DNA of 64,000 nt from JASBTN01 sp965228805 (GTDB taxonomy: Bacteria; Pseudomonadota; Alphaproteobacteria; Rhodobacterales; Rhodobacteraceae). The notes under the pieces are model-generated. The model was not told the origin of the DNA and searched no databases. It saw nothing but the letters and a program-made list of their open reading frames with translations. The position numbers were made by a program, and so were the translations under genes. The stretch covers positions 1,550,001 through 1,614,000 of the forward strand of contig NZ_CBDDIE010000003.1 of NCBI RefSeq assembly GCF_965228805.1. Reading direction: 5' to 3'. Positions 25,062 through 32,499 of this stretch are shown in pieces (positions within the stretch are counted from its first letter, which is position 1; each line of letters opens with the position of its first letter).

Positions 25062-25631
25062 CTACGCTGAACGGCTGATGTCCAGTGCGTCCAGAATGGC
25101 CTTGCCGAACGCTTCGTCCGACACGTCTTCCGGCAAGACCGTATCTTCATGGCCGCGAATGCCCTCCCAACTGGAACGCCCGCGATAGCGCCATGGCTTG
25201 AGCCTGATCTTTGCGTCCTGCAAGGTCAGCGTCACGCTCCCTGCGCCGTTGTACAGCGCTTTCAGGGTCTTGACACCTGCGCGGGCCTTTTCGGCTTCGT
25301 TCAGCGCCTTGATTTCCTCCGGTGTCGGCCACCGCATGATGGCATCCCATTCCGGGTCATCGGGCGTTATGAAACGGCTCGCCATGAGCGCCGCACGCGC
25401 TTCACGCCCAATGTCTTCTGCATTCATGTTTGGCGCGAGGTATTCATGGTAGCCCTTGGGGTCAGGGCATCCCGAGCGGTAGACCGCAAATGAGATAATC
25501 TTCGTGAACGCGCGATGCGCATTAATGATTGCGCCCTTGGACTCCTTAGGAGGCTTGGCGCGTTTTTTCCACTCCGCGGCCCTTGCGAGCGCTTTCGCTC
25601 TTTGCTCTTCGAAGGTTAGCACTTTTCTCAT
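25062..25631 (-). CDS. CdiI-like immunity protein
   Basis: This 189-residue protein lies directly behind the toxin-tailed MuF protein and starts within its stop codon (ATGA). The C-terminal third (RGRSSWEGIRGHEDTVLPED then SDEAFGKAILDALDIS) resembles CdiI-type contact-dependent inhibition immunity proteins. The lysine/arginine-rich N-terminus (about 10-30) is unlike the rest. Coupled translation would ensure that immunity accompanies the toxin. The family match is from memory and partial. Confidence 0.7.
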   Translation of the reverse strand: MRKVLTFEEQRAKALARAAEWKKRAKPPKESKGAIINAHRAFTKIISFAVYRSGCPDPKGYHEYLAPNMNAEDIGREARAALMASRFITPDDPEWDAIMRWPTPEEIKALNEAEKARAGVKTLKALYNGAGSVTLTLQDAKIRLKPWRYRGRSSWEGIRGHEDTVLPEDVSDEAFGKAILDALDISRSA

Positions 25632-27235
25632 CGGATTCGGCTCACTTCCACGTCGATCCCCAAACTCTCAGCGTAATCTATCGCCCGTTGAATTTGGGTA
25701 AACTGTTCAGGTGTCGTGTCATTTGGAATGGCGAGTTCAAGGCGTTTCAAGTCGATTTCGCCCGGGTCCAATGGGAAGGAATTGATATTGGACCCATCAA
25801 AGCCGTCGATCTGGTCAATGTATCGCTTCAATGCACCGTAGATACGGCTAGGCCGGTCCACATATCCCGGCGCACGTGTGTCCAGCGTCTTTGCGCTGGT
25901 CGCAATACCTGCATCGCGGTCCCAGAAATCGAAGGTCTTGAAGTTGTCAGGTGTACGTTCTCCCAGACCTCCCAATCGCTCAAGGTGATCTTCCCATGGT
26001 CCGCCCTGCTCCTTGATCGGCCCGCCCCAACGGATGCCGGGATTGTCGATTGTGTCCCAGTCGGGATCGGATGGCAGACGACGGGCGTTTTCGGCCTCCG
26101 CCAAAAGCTCGTCGCGCAATCGGTCTGGGTCATTCGTATCACCACGCCGCCCTCGTCGGCGCAACAGCTTCGCGGCCAGCCCCGCAGGGGCCACGTTCAA
26201 AGCGATCAACGTATTCAGATAGGCCCGTTCTCGCGCGGCGTCCTCCACCTGAGCCAGGGTTGCCCGGCATTGGGCAAACTCTCCCATGACCAAGCCGGGG
26301 CGGGTCTCAACAGCGTAGGCATATTCCGCGAACGCTTTCGCCGTTTCCGGGAAATCGCGCCAAAATGCCTTGATTTCCTCGATACGTTCTTCAACCGCTT
26401 GGCGCATTTCGTCCAGTTCGGCCTGTTCTTCGTCCGAAAGCGTTCCAAACCGTTCGCGCGCCGACAGAACGCCCAATCGGGTGACCCATGCGAGGTTCTC
26501 AGGGATTTCACTCAGCGTTTGCCAAATGTCCGCCAGGGTGTCCTTGATGGCTTCCCAAACACCCGCATCCACACCGCGACCATGCGCAACCTGAGCCGCC
26601 ACGAAATCAGGCTCACATTTCGGTTCATCAAGTAGGTATGGCTCGGCAAAACACCGGCAGTTATAGGCTTGTCCGGGATGACCGGTTTCCGGCGGATTGT
26701 CCCAATCAAAGACCTTATCGTCATGCTCGGCATGTACATGGCGCACTTTGTCGTCGTCACGGGATCGCCAGATGTACTGGTCAATCCCAAGGGCGCGCTG
26801 CCTGCGTTCATTAATCAGCCCGGAGAATGACGTGATCAGGTTTTCTTCCATCGCACGACGGACGGAGCTGAAGCGGCTTGGCCGCTCGCCATGATCGGCC
26901 CAAATCGTTTCCAACCGCTCCGACCACGCCTGAATCGCGGCTGCCTTGTCGCCTGAAACATCCGCCAAGTCGGCAGCGGAAAGAGGGGCATCAAACCCGT
27001 CGCGTGTGAACCGCAGCAGGAGATCAGCATTGATCTGATCGGCGAAGTCCAGATTGGTGGCAAATTGCTGCTGCAAGGCCGCGAGACCGGGAATATCTGC
27101 CTTGCGCGAAAGCGGGCGCGCGACCATGCCACGCGTGCCTCTCGACAACACGAAACCACCGCTCCCGCCAGACCTTAGAAATTGAGTAAACTTTGTTTCC
27201 ATGAACCACGCCGCATCCGAATGAACGAGGGGCAA
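25628..27235 (-). CDS. Phage MuF-type minor head protein with C-terminal CDI-like toxin domain
   Basis: This protein of up to 535 residues begins with a Mu F / SPP1 gp7-type domain (about 50-215), with the diagnostic HPGQAYNCRCFAEPYL near its end. A charged helical linker follows (about 220-380). The C-terminal 150 residues resemble a CdiA C-terminal nuclease-type toxin (KTFDFWDRDAGIATSAKTLD, then ALKRYIDQIDGF). MuF-toxin fusions are a known class of temperate-phage polymorphic toxin. No other phage structural gene is nearby, and the N-terminal part of a normal head protein is short, so this is a prophage relic or a mobile toxin cassette. Start: TTG at 27235 or ATG at 27202, neither with a good site. 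Confidence 0.75.
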   Translation of the reverse strand: MPLVHSDAAWFMETKFTQFLRSGGSGGFVLSRGTRGMVARPLSRKADIPGLAALQQQFATNLDFADQINADLLLRFTRDGFDAPLSAADLADVSGDKAAAIQAWSERLETIWADHGERPSRFSSVRRAMEENLITSFSGLINERRQRALGIDQYIWRSRDDDKVRHVHAEHDDKVFDWDNPPETGHPGQAYNCRCFAEPYLLDEPKCEPDFVAAQVAHGRGVDAGVWEAIKDTLADIWQTLSEIPENLAWVTRLGVLSARERFGTLSDEEQAELDEMRQAVEERIEEIKAFWRDFPETAKAFAEYAYAVETRPGLVMGEFAQCRATLAQVEDAARERAYLNTLIALNVAPAGLAAKLLRRRGRRGDTNDPDRLRDELLAEAENARRLPSDPDWDTIDNPGIRWGGPIKEQGGPWEDHLERLGGLGERTPDNFKTFDFWDRDAGIATSAKTLDTRAPGYVDRPSRIYGALKRYIDQIDGFDGSNINSFPLDPGEIDLKRLELAIPNDTTPEQFTQIQRAIDYAESLGIDVEVSRIR

Positions 27236-27334
27236 CTTCGAGGAAATCTGTTAACAGGATGAAATCAGACCGTACGTTGCCTATGAGTTCTCGTCGGTCG
27301 GAACGGACATTCATTCACTGTGCAGCATCCGGTG

Positions 27335-28194
27335 TGGGCTCGTTGCAGACCAATGCGCGCGCAGAAGATGCCCATTTAGCCAGCTTCCCAAAACGGGCGT
27401 TCAGCCTTGCTTGTACACTCGCCCGGTCAGTGCGGTGCTGATGATTGGGCTTGGAGGGAGGATCGGAGGGCAAATCATGCCAAGAGTCCAACTTCCTGCA
27501 ACAACCCCGAAACGCAGAGCCTGGAACAAGGGGCGGATTATTGGGCAGAAACGTCCACTGCTGCCAAAACAGGTGTGGGCCATACGTGCCCGGCTCGAAC
27601 TTGCTGGTTATCTTCGTGACCTTGCGCTGTTTAACGTTGCAATCGATAGCAAGCTGCGCGGCTGTGATCTGGTCAAACTCGCCGTGGCCGATTTGGTCAA
27701 AGATGACCGCGTTCGTGAACGAGTTTCAATAATCCAGAGTAAGACCAAGAAACCCGTTCAGTTCGACCTGACTGAAAACACGAGGGATACAGTTATTGCG
27801 TGGGTAAGATCACCTGAGATGATCGGATGCCGCTTTATGTTCCCGAGCCGCTTCCATGACCGCCCGCATATCTCAACACGTCAATATGGTCGGCTTGTGC
27901 GAGACTGGGTGACAGCGATTGGCCTGGAACCCAGTGGATACGGTACACACTCGATGCGTCGAACCAAAGCTGCGGAGAATTACCGCAAGACGGGCAACCT
28001 TCGCGCCGTGCAACTTTTGTTGGGCCACACCAAGGTCGATAGCACAGTGCGTTATCTGGGCGTTGAGTTGGAAGATGCGCTAAGCATCGCTGAACGAATA
28101 GACATCTGAACGACGTTGGCGGGCGGCTATTGCCGTTCGCCAATCCAGACCAGGCCTTCGTACATCCTGCAGTAGGCGGCAGGACTGAACCCAT
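27335..28194. repeat. 860-bp recombinase element, copy B (inverted relative to copy A)
   Basis: This is the partner of 17023-17882, in opposite orientation and 9452 bases away. The pair makes the intervening segment (B12 uptake, gbcAB, toxin/immunity) a candidate for inversion by recombination. Confidence 0.93.
27477..28109 (+). CDS. Small tyrosine recombinase/integrase, copy B
   Basis: This 210-residue recombinase has the same protein sequence as the gene at 17108-17740. The catalytic set R61, K90, H158, R161, H184 and Y193 is complete. The ATG follows a ggaggg site by 6 bases. Because both genes are intact, either could act on the inverted element pair. The identity of the copies suggests recent duplication or gene conversion. 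Confidence 0.9.
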   Translation: MPRVQLPATTPKRRAWNKGRIIGQKRPLLPKQVWAIRARLELAGYLRDLALFNVAIDSKLRGCDLVKLAVADLVKDDRVRERVSIIQSKTKKPVQFDLTENTRDTVIAWVRSPEMIGCRFMFPSRFHDRPHISTRQYGRLVRDWVTAIGLEPSGYGTHSMRRTKAAENYRKTGNLRAVQLLLGHTKVDSTVRYLGVELEDALSIAERIDI

Positions 28195-28473
28195 AGTTAC
28201 GGATGCTGCACTAAGCACGGACGACCGCTTCTCGTCCTGCGGCCAAAGACGTGACAAATTCAAGCCGAGTTTAGTCAGGGATTTGTGATTGAAGAATTTT
28301 CAATGATTCCGGTCTCAGCACGGCCTGTGACAAAAAAACCGTTTTTGAGCCTATGGTTTTGAAATCGGATTTTTGGCAACCTATTCCGCCCAGCCTTCAC
28401 TTCGTATTCCAACTGGTCTTTCCAGCACCAATCGCGCATTGTCGTTTAGTGAAGCGACCGAAAGCAGATCCCT

Positions 28474-29016
28474 TTGACAGACACGACTGACATCGAAAAC
28501 GCGATCATGCGCGTGAGCCTTGGGGACCGGGCCGCGTTTTCTTCGTTATATGATGCGACCTCGGCGAAACTTTTTGGCGTCTGCCTTCGTGTTTTAGGGG
28601 ACAGGGCAGAAGCCGAGGATACGCTCCAAGACGTTTTTGTTAAGGTTTGGCACAAGGCTGACCGGTATAAAGCCAATGGATACAGTCCAATGACGTGGCT
28701 GATCACCCTGGCGCGGAATACGGCCATTGACCGGCTGAGGATGCGGAAAAATGGGACTGTGGACATCGACGATGTGCATGATCTGTCCGATGGAGCGCCG
28801 ACGCCGGAGGCAGAGGCAATTGCCTCGTCAGAACGACAAAGGCTGAACGACTGCTTCGAGGAACTTGAGGCAGACAGATCAGAAGCGGTGCGCCGGGCCT
28901 ATCTGGACGGCGACAGCTACAAAGACCTCGCGGCGCGATACGATGTGCCGCTCAACACAATGCGAACCTGGCTGCGCCGCAGCCTACTGACCTTGAAGGA
29001 TTGCTTGAGCCGATGA
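28474..29016 (+). CDS. ECF-type RNA polymerase sigma factor
   Basis: This 180-residue protein is an extracytoplasmic-function sigma factor. Region 2 lies at about 10-80 (LFGVCLRVLGDRAEAEDTLQ) and region 4 at about 120-178 (LDGDSYKDLAARYDVPLNT). It starts with TTG at 28474; the site in front is weak. Its stop overlaps the ATG of an anti-sigma gene (ATGA), as is typical for a pair. It likely controls the fasciclin, MsrB and DUF4394 genes downstream in response to oxidative or envelope stress. That link is inference. Confidence 0.92.
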   Translation: MTDTTDIENAIMRVSLGDRAAFSSLYDATSAKLFGVCLRVLGDRAEAEDTLQDVFVKVWHKADRYKANGYSPMTWLITLARNTAIDRLRMRKNGTVDIDDVHDLSDGAPTPEAEAIASSERQRLNDCFEELEADRSEAVRRAYLDGDSYKDLAARYDVPLNTMRTWLRRSLLTLKDCLSR

Positions 29017-29699
29017 GCCAGCAAGAAGATCATAACGACGACTCGGTCTTGGCCGGTGAGTACGTCTTGCATCTTCTTGAAGATGATGAGCGGGCGGCCT
29101 TTGAAGCGCGTCTGGCATTGGAGCCTGCCTTGCGCGACCTGGTGCGAGATTGGGATGAGAGCTTTGCCAGCATGGCAGAGGGTGTCCCGCCCGTTACCCC
29201 GCCCAAGATGGTCAAAGACAAACTGCAGGCTGCGCTCTTCCCGGATACGGTCAAACCGAAACGATCAATCTGGTCATGGCTGGTAGGCGGCGTCGCAGTG
29301 GCCGCCATTGTGGTCGGCGCAATTGTCCTGACGCCCGTGCTGATGCAAGATCCCAGCTTTGATCCAACGTTCACCGCCAGCGTTGCGGCGGGCGACGGCA
29401 CGCTTGTCGTTGCCGCCCGTTTCATCGCTGAGACAAATGCACTGGAGCTGACCCGAGAAGCCGGGTCGGCCCGCACGGGCCGCGTTTTGGAACTTTGGTT
29501 GATCGCCGAAGGCTCAGACACGCCCGTGTCCTTGGGCGTCCTGCCGCCTGAGGCAGATACACAGATCGACATATCGCCCGAAATCGCGCGGCAATTGGCA
29601 AATGGTCTTCTGGCCATCAGCGATGAACCTCCCGGAGGCTCGCCCACAGGCGCGCCAACGGGCGAGGTTCTCGCAGTGGGTCAGGTTACAAACACCTGA
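29013..29699 (+). CDS. RskA-type anti-sigma factor
   Basis: This 228-residue membrane protein has a cytoplasmic N-terminus (about 1-85) with the HLLEDDERAAFEARL motif of the RskA group, one transmembrane segment (about 90-112, SWLVGGVAVAAIVVG) and a periplasmic C-terminal domain (about 115-228). It would hold the upstream sigma factor inactive until a periplasmic signal. No zinc HxxxCxxC motif is present, so it is not a ChrR-type zinc anti-sigma. Translation is coupled to the sigma gene. Confidence 0.9.
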   Translation: MSQQEDHNDDSVLAGEYVLHLLEDDERAAFEARLALEPALRDLVRDWDESFASMAEGVPPVTPPKMVKDKLQAALFPDTVKPKRSIWSWLVGGVAVAAIVVGAIVLTPVLMQDPSFDPTFTASVAAGDGTLVVAARFIAETNALELTREAGSARTGRVLELWLIAEGSDTPVSLGVLPPEADTQIDISPEIARQLANGLLAISDEPPGGSPTGAPTGEVLAVGQVTNT

Positions 29700-29743
29700 T
29701 TTCAAAGGTGAATTCATTTTTTTCGAAAATATCTGATTTTTTC

Positions 29744-29772
29744 TGAAACTTCTTTCGCCGATCCCCCGTGTC
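29744..29772 (+). promoter_or_regulatory. Candidate ECF-sigma promoter
   Basis: TGAAAC (29744-29749), a 17-base spacer and CGTGTC (29767-29772) resemble an ECF -35/-10 pair, about 50 bases before the fasciclin gene. It would let the sigma factor drive the downstream genes. Pattern match by eye only. Confidence 0.4.
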
Positions 29773-29821
29773 TTCTCCATCGCAAGGCCAAACGGCCTCG
29801 CTTCAAAAAAGGAGAAAGACC

Positions 29822-30373
29822 ATGACATTCAAGACACTAGTTGCATCCACCGCCACCGCAATCGCACTGGCCTCCGCAGCATTCGCGATGAACCCCACTG
29901 TGGGCGGCGCGCCGATGCTGGAAGAACGCAACATCATCGAGAATGCCGTCAATTCCCCGATCCACACCACGCTCGTTGCCGCTGTCCAGGCTGCTGATCT
30001 GGTGGAGACGCTGCAGGGAGAAGGCCCGTTCACTGTTTTTGCACCGGTCAACGACGCGTTTGCCGAATTGCCTGCAGGCACCGTTGAAACGCTTCTGAAG
30101 CCTGAAAACAAAGCAATGCTGCAAAAGGTGCTGACGGCCCATGTGGTCGCTGGTGACTGGTCCGCCGCCGATATCATCGCCGCGGCAAATGCAAGCCCCG
30201 ATGGCTTTTACCACTTCAACGCTGTGTCCGGTGACGCATTGTCGGCGAAGGTGGTGGGCGGTGACCTCTTCATCTTCGACGAAAGCGGCAATGCGGGCAA
30301 AGTGACCGTTGCTGATGTGGACCAGTCCAATGGTGTCATCCACGTGGTGAACGCGGTTCTGGTCCCGAAGTAA
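29822..30373 (+). CDS. Secreted fasciclin-domain protein
   Basis: This 183-residue protein has a signal peptide (about 1-21, ending ASAAFA) and one complete fasciclin (FAS1) domain (about 45-183). Diagnostic stretches are GPFTVFAPVNDAFAELPAG and the closing GVIHVVNAVLVP. FAS1 proteins sit in the periplasm or on the surface and mediate adhesion or are induced by stress. The ATG at 29822 follows an aggaga site. It lies behind the sigma/anti-sigma pair and a candidate ECF promoter. Confidence 0.92.
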   Translation: MTFKTLVASTATAIALASAAFAMNPTVGGAPMLEERNIIENAVNSPIHTTLVAAVQAADLVETLQGEGPFTVFAPVNDAFAELPAGTVETLLKPENKAMLQKVLTAHVVAGDWSAADIIAAANASPDGFYHFNAVSGDALSAKVVGGDLFIFDESGNAGKVTVADVDQSNGVIHVVNAVLVPK

Positions 30374-30443
30374 GACCTGTCTCCACCCCAGCTCTCCCTC
30401 CGCCTTTGGCGGGGGGAGCCATCCAAAAGATCAGGAGGCTTTC

Positions 30444-30902
30444 ATGAAACGACGTATGATGATCGCAGGAATGCTTTGCTCGGCAGCACTGCCGCTGCGC
30501 GCTGCCACAGGTTCATTTGAAATCACCCGGACCGATGCCGAGTGGCGTGAGATGCTCACGCCGGTTGAATATGCCGTGATGCGCGAAGAGGCGACCGAAA
30601 CCGCCTTTTCCAGTCCCTTGGATACAGAGACCCGCTCGGGGACCTATAACTGCAAGGGCTGCGACCTGCCTCTTTATAGTTCAGAGCACAAATACGACAG
30701 CGGCACCGGATGGCCCAGCTTTTGGCAAAGCCTGCCAGATGCTGTGGGCACCAGACCCGACAACAGCCTCTTTGCGACCCGAACCGAGGTGCATTGCCGC
30801 CGCTGTGGATCGCATCTGGGGCACATCTTTGATGATGGCCCCGAGCCTACCGGCAAGCGCCATTGCCTGAACGGCGTCAGCCTGACGTTCCGGGCCGCCT
30901 GA
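30444..30902 (+). CDS. msrB: Peptide-methionine (R)-S-oxide reductase, exported
   Basis: This 152-residue protein is MsrB. Zinc ligands are the pairs CKGC and CRRC. The catalytic cysteine is in RHCLNGVSL near the end, and YDSGTGWPSFW is a family hallmark. The N-terminus (about 1-20) is hydrophobic with a twin-arginine-like RR, so it is probably exported and repairs oxidised methionine in the periplasm. The ATG follows an aggagg site. Its place behind an ECF sigma factor supports an oxidative-stress role. Confidence 0.92.
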   Translation: MKRRMMIAGMLCSAALPLRAATGSFEITRTDAEWREMLTPVEYAVMREEATETAFSSPLDTETRSGTYNCKGCDLPLYSSEHKYDSGTGWPSFWQSLPDAVGTRPDNSLFATRTEVHCRRCGSHLGHIFDDGPEPTGKRHCLNGVSLTFRAA

Positions 30903-30945
30903 CGGGCAGTCGAGGTTGAGACAATAACAAGCACATGAGGTCACC

Positions 30946-31206
30946 ATGATGGATCATCTGAAAACCAAAGCTGAATCGGCTCAGGCTCACCTTTCGATGG
31001 GCTATGGCCCGGGCCAATTGCGCATCGTGCATGGCGCGGGCGGTGAGATTGCAAAAATCTACGAGGTCCACTCGGGCCGAGAGGTGAGCCGCTATCTCAA
31101 AGCGCCCTTTGAATACCGTGACACCCACGACGGCGCAGTGCTGCTGACGTTTGCGCCCAACAGCAACACCGTCACCTCGAAAACCCGCGCATTCGCCGCG
31201 GAGTGA
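30946..31206 (+). CDS. Small hypothetical protein
   Basis: This 86-residue protein has no signal peptide or membrane segment and is not a family I recognise. The central part (LRIVHGAGGEIAKIYEVHSG) is well structured and the frame has normal codon use for the region. It starts with ATG ATG and sits 43 bases behind msrB in the same direction, so it is probably part of the ECF-controlled group. Confidence 0.6.
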   Translation: MMDHLKTKAESAQAHLSMGYGPGQLRIVHGAGGEIAKIYEVHSGREVSRYLKAPFEYRDTHDGAVLLTFAPNSNTVTSKTRAFAAE

Positions 31207-31302
31207 CAACCAAGACACCCCCGCGCGGGCTCCCGCAGACTGTTGGATGACATCCGACCAAGGGCCAGCGCGCCAATCTTCCCCCTAACAGAAAGGAAAC
31301 CC

Positions 31303-32148
31303 ATGTTTCGTTTTACAACACTGACCTCCACTCTTGCCCTTCTTGCAGCCCCCGCGCTGGCGGACGGCCATGCCAGCACCATGGGCTATGCCCTGTCCGG
31401 CGATGGTACAAGCCTGACGGTGATGGACAGCATCGCCATGCCCGAAGAGGCGCGCAGCGTCACGCTGGCCACACCTGTCCGCTCAATCGCATGGCGTCCT
31501 GTCACCGGTGAACTGGTAGGCTTTGCCGACGACAGGATCGTGACGATCAATACGATGACCGGCGAGACGATGGATACCGGCGCCACCTTCATGGGCGACG
31601 CGATGATCGCAGAGGACGCTGTTGTTGCGTTCGATTTCAATAACAAGATCGACGCCGTGCGCGCCGTGGGTTCGACCGGTGAAAACCTCGTCTATTTCCC
31701 GATGGACTTCGGCGACGAGCGCGCCAATTCCGTGCGCCGCTTTACGGATCTGTTCTATGCCGAGGGCGATATGTCTGACGGCGCAGAGCCATTGATCTTC
31801 GCCAATGCCTACACCAACGCCATCAGCGGAGCGAAGGCGAGCGGCACGTTCCAATACGCCCTCGACGCCCGCGCCAATGCTCTGGTGAGCCTGGCCAACA
31901 ACGCCGGAACGCTTGAAACCATCGGCCCGATCACGATCGATGGTGAACCGGCAGATGTTCTTCCCATTGGCGGCTTCGACATCGTCTCACCGGAAGAAGG
32001 CGTGGATGCAGCTTACGCTGTCCTTCAAATCGATGGAGAGGATACAGCCGGGCTTTACGCCATCGACGTCACATCTGGAGCTGCAACCATGCTCGCAGAT
32101 TTGGGCGCATCGGACATCTCCAGCTTCGCCGTGTCGATGGGCATGTAA
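31303..32148 (+). CDS. Exported DUF4394-like protein
   Basis: This 281-residue protein has a signal peptide (about 1-20, LALLAAPALA) and a repetitive beta-propeller-like body with recurring elements such as SIAWRPVTGELVGFADDR and GLYAIDVTSGAATML, as in DUF4394 proteins. Function is unknown. The ATG at 31303 follows an aggaaac site. It is the last gene of the ECF-linked group and is followed by a terminator-like hairpin. Confidence 0.75.
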   Translation: MFRFTTLTSTLALLAAPALADGHASTMGYALSGDGTSLTVMDSIAMPEEARSVTLATPVRSIAWRPVTGELVGFADDRIVTINTMTGETMDTGATFMGDAMIAEDAVVAFDFNNKIDAVRAVGSTGENLVYFPMDFGDERANSVRRFTDLFYAEGDMSDGAEPLIFANAYTNAISGAKASGTFQYALDARANALVSLANNAGTLETIGPITIDGEPADVLPIGGFDIVSPEEGVDAAYAVLQIDGEDTAGLYAIDVTSGAATMLADLGASDISSFAVSMGM

Positions 32149-32178
32149 GCCGAAAGTTGAATGTAAAGAGTGACCGGT

Positions 32179-32204
32179 GGCGCAGTCTTGCGCTGCCTTT
32201 TTTT
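32179..32204 (+). terminator. Terminator-like hairpin after the ECF group
   Basis: ggcgca...tgcgctgcc forms a short stem with a bulge and is followed by seven T residues (32198-32204). Confidence 0.6.
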
Positions 32205-32499
32205 GTCAAAGCTCACAGTATCGGTGAGCGGCTTGGACCAAAACTCACACGCTTCTGACATCACCATAGACGACCGTTTGTGACACAGCAGATTCATCCA
32301 AAGTCGCCATTAGCGCGGCTGCAGCGAATTGGTGCTTCGTCCGCACTACCGACGTTGGACCAGACTAGTGCAGTGGGCAGCACCGATTTGTCCCCGCTAT
32401 CTTCACGCATCTCACCAAGGCTTCCAGCCCCTCCCCCCTTGCCATTCCCCCGCCAAAGGCGTTGGTTGGCGCCGACACGAGTGATGAGGCAGACGCGAC
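32205..32499. other. About 300 bases without a gene, marking a shift in composition
   Basis: No open frame with support is present. From about 32.4 kb onward the sequence becomes visibly richer in G and C than the region before it. I see no tRNA, repeat or attachment site that would explain the boundary. Confidence 0.5.

Larger units (their letters stand above)
27320..28211. repeat. 12-bp inverted repeats bracketing recombinase element copy B
   Basis: gtgcagcatccg at 27320-27331 is repeated as its exact complement cggatgctgcac at 28200-28211, just outside the shared 860-bp element. Copy A has a related gcgcagcatcgg on its outer 5' side but no clear partner on the other. These may be the true ends of the mobile unit or crossover sites of the recombinase. 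Confidence 0.55.
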
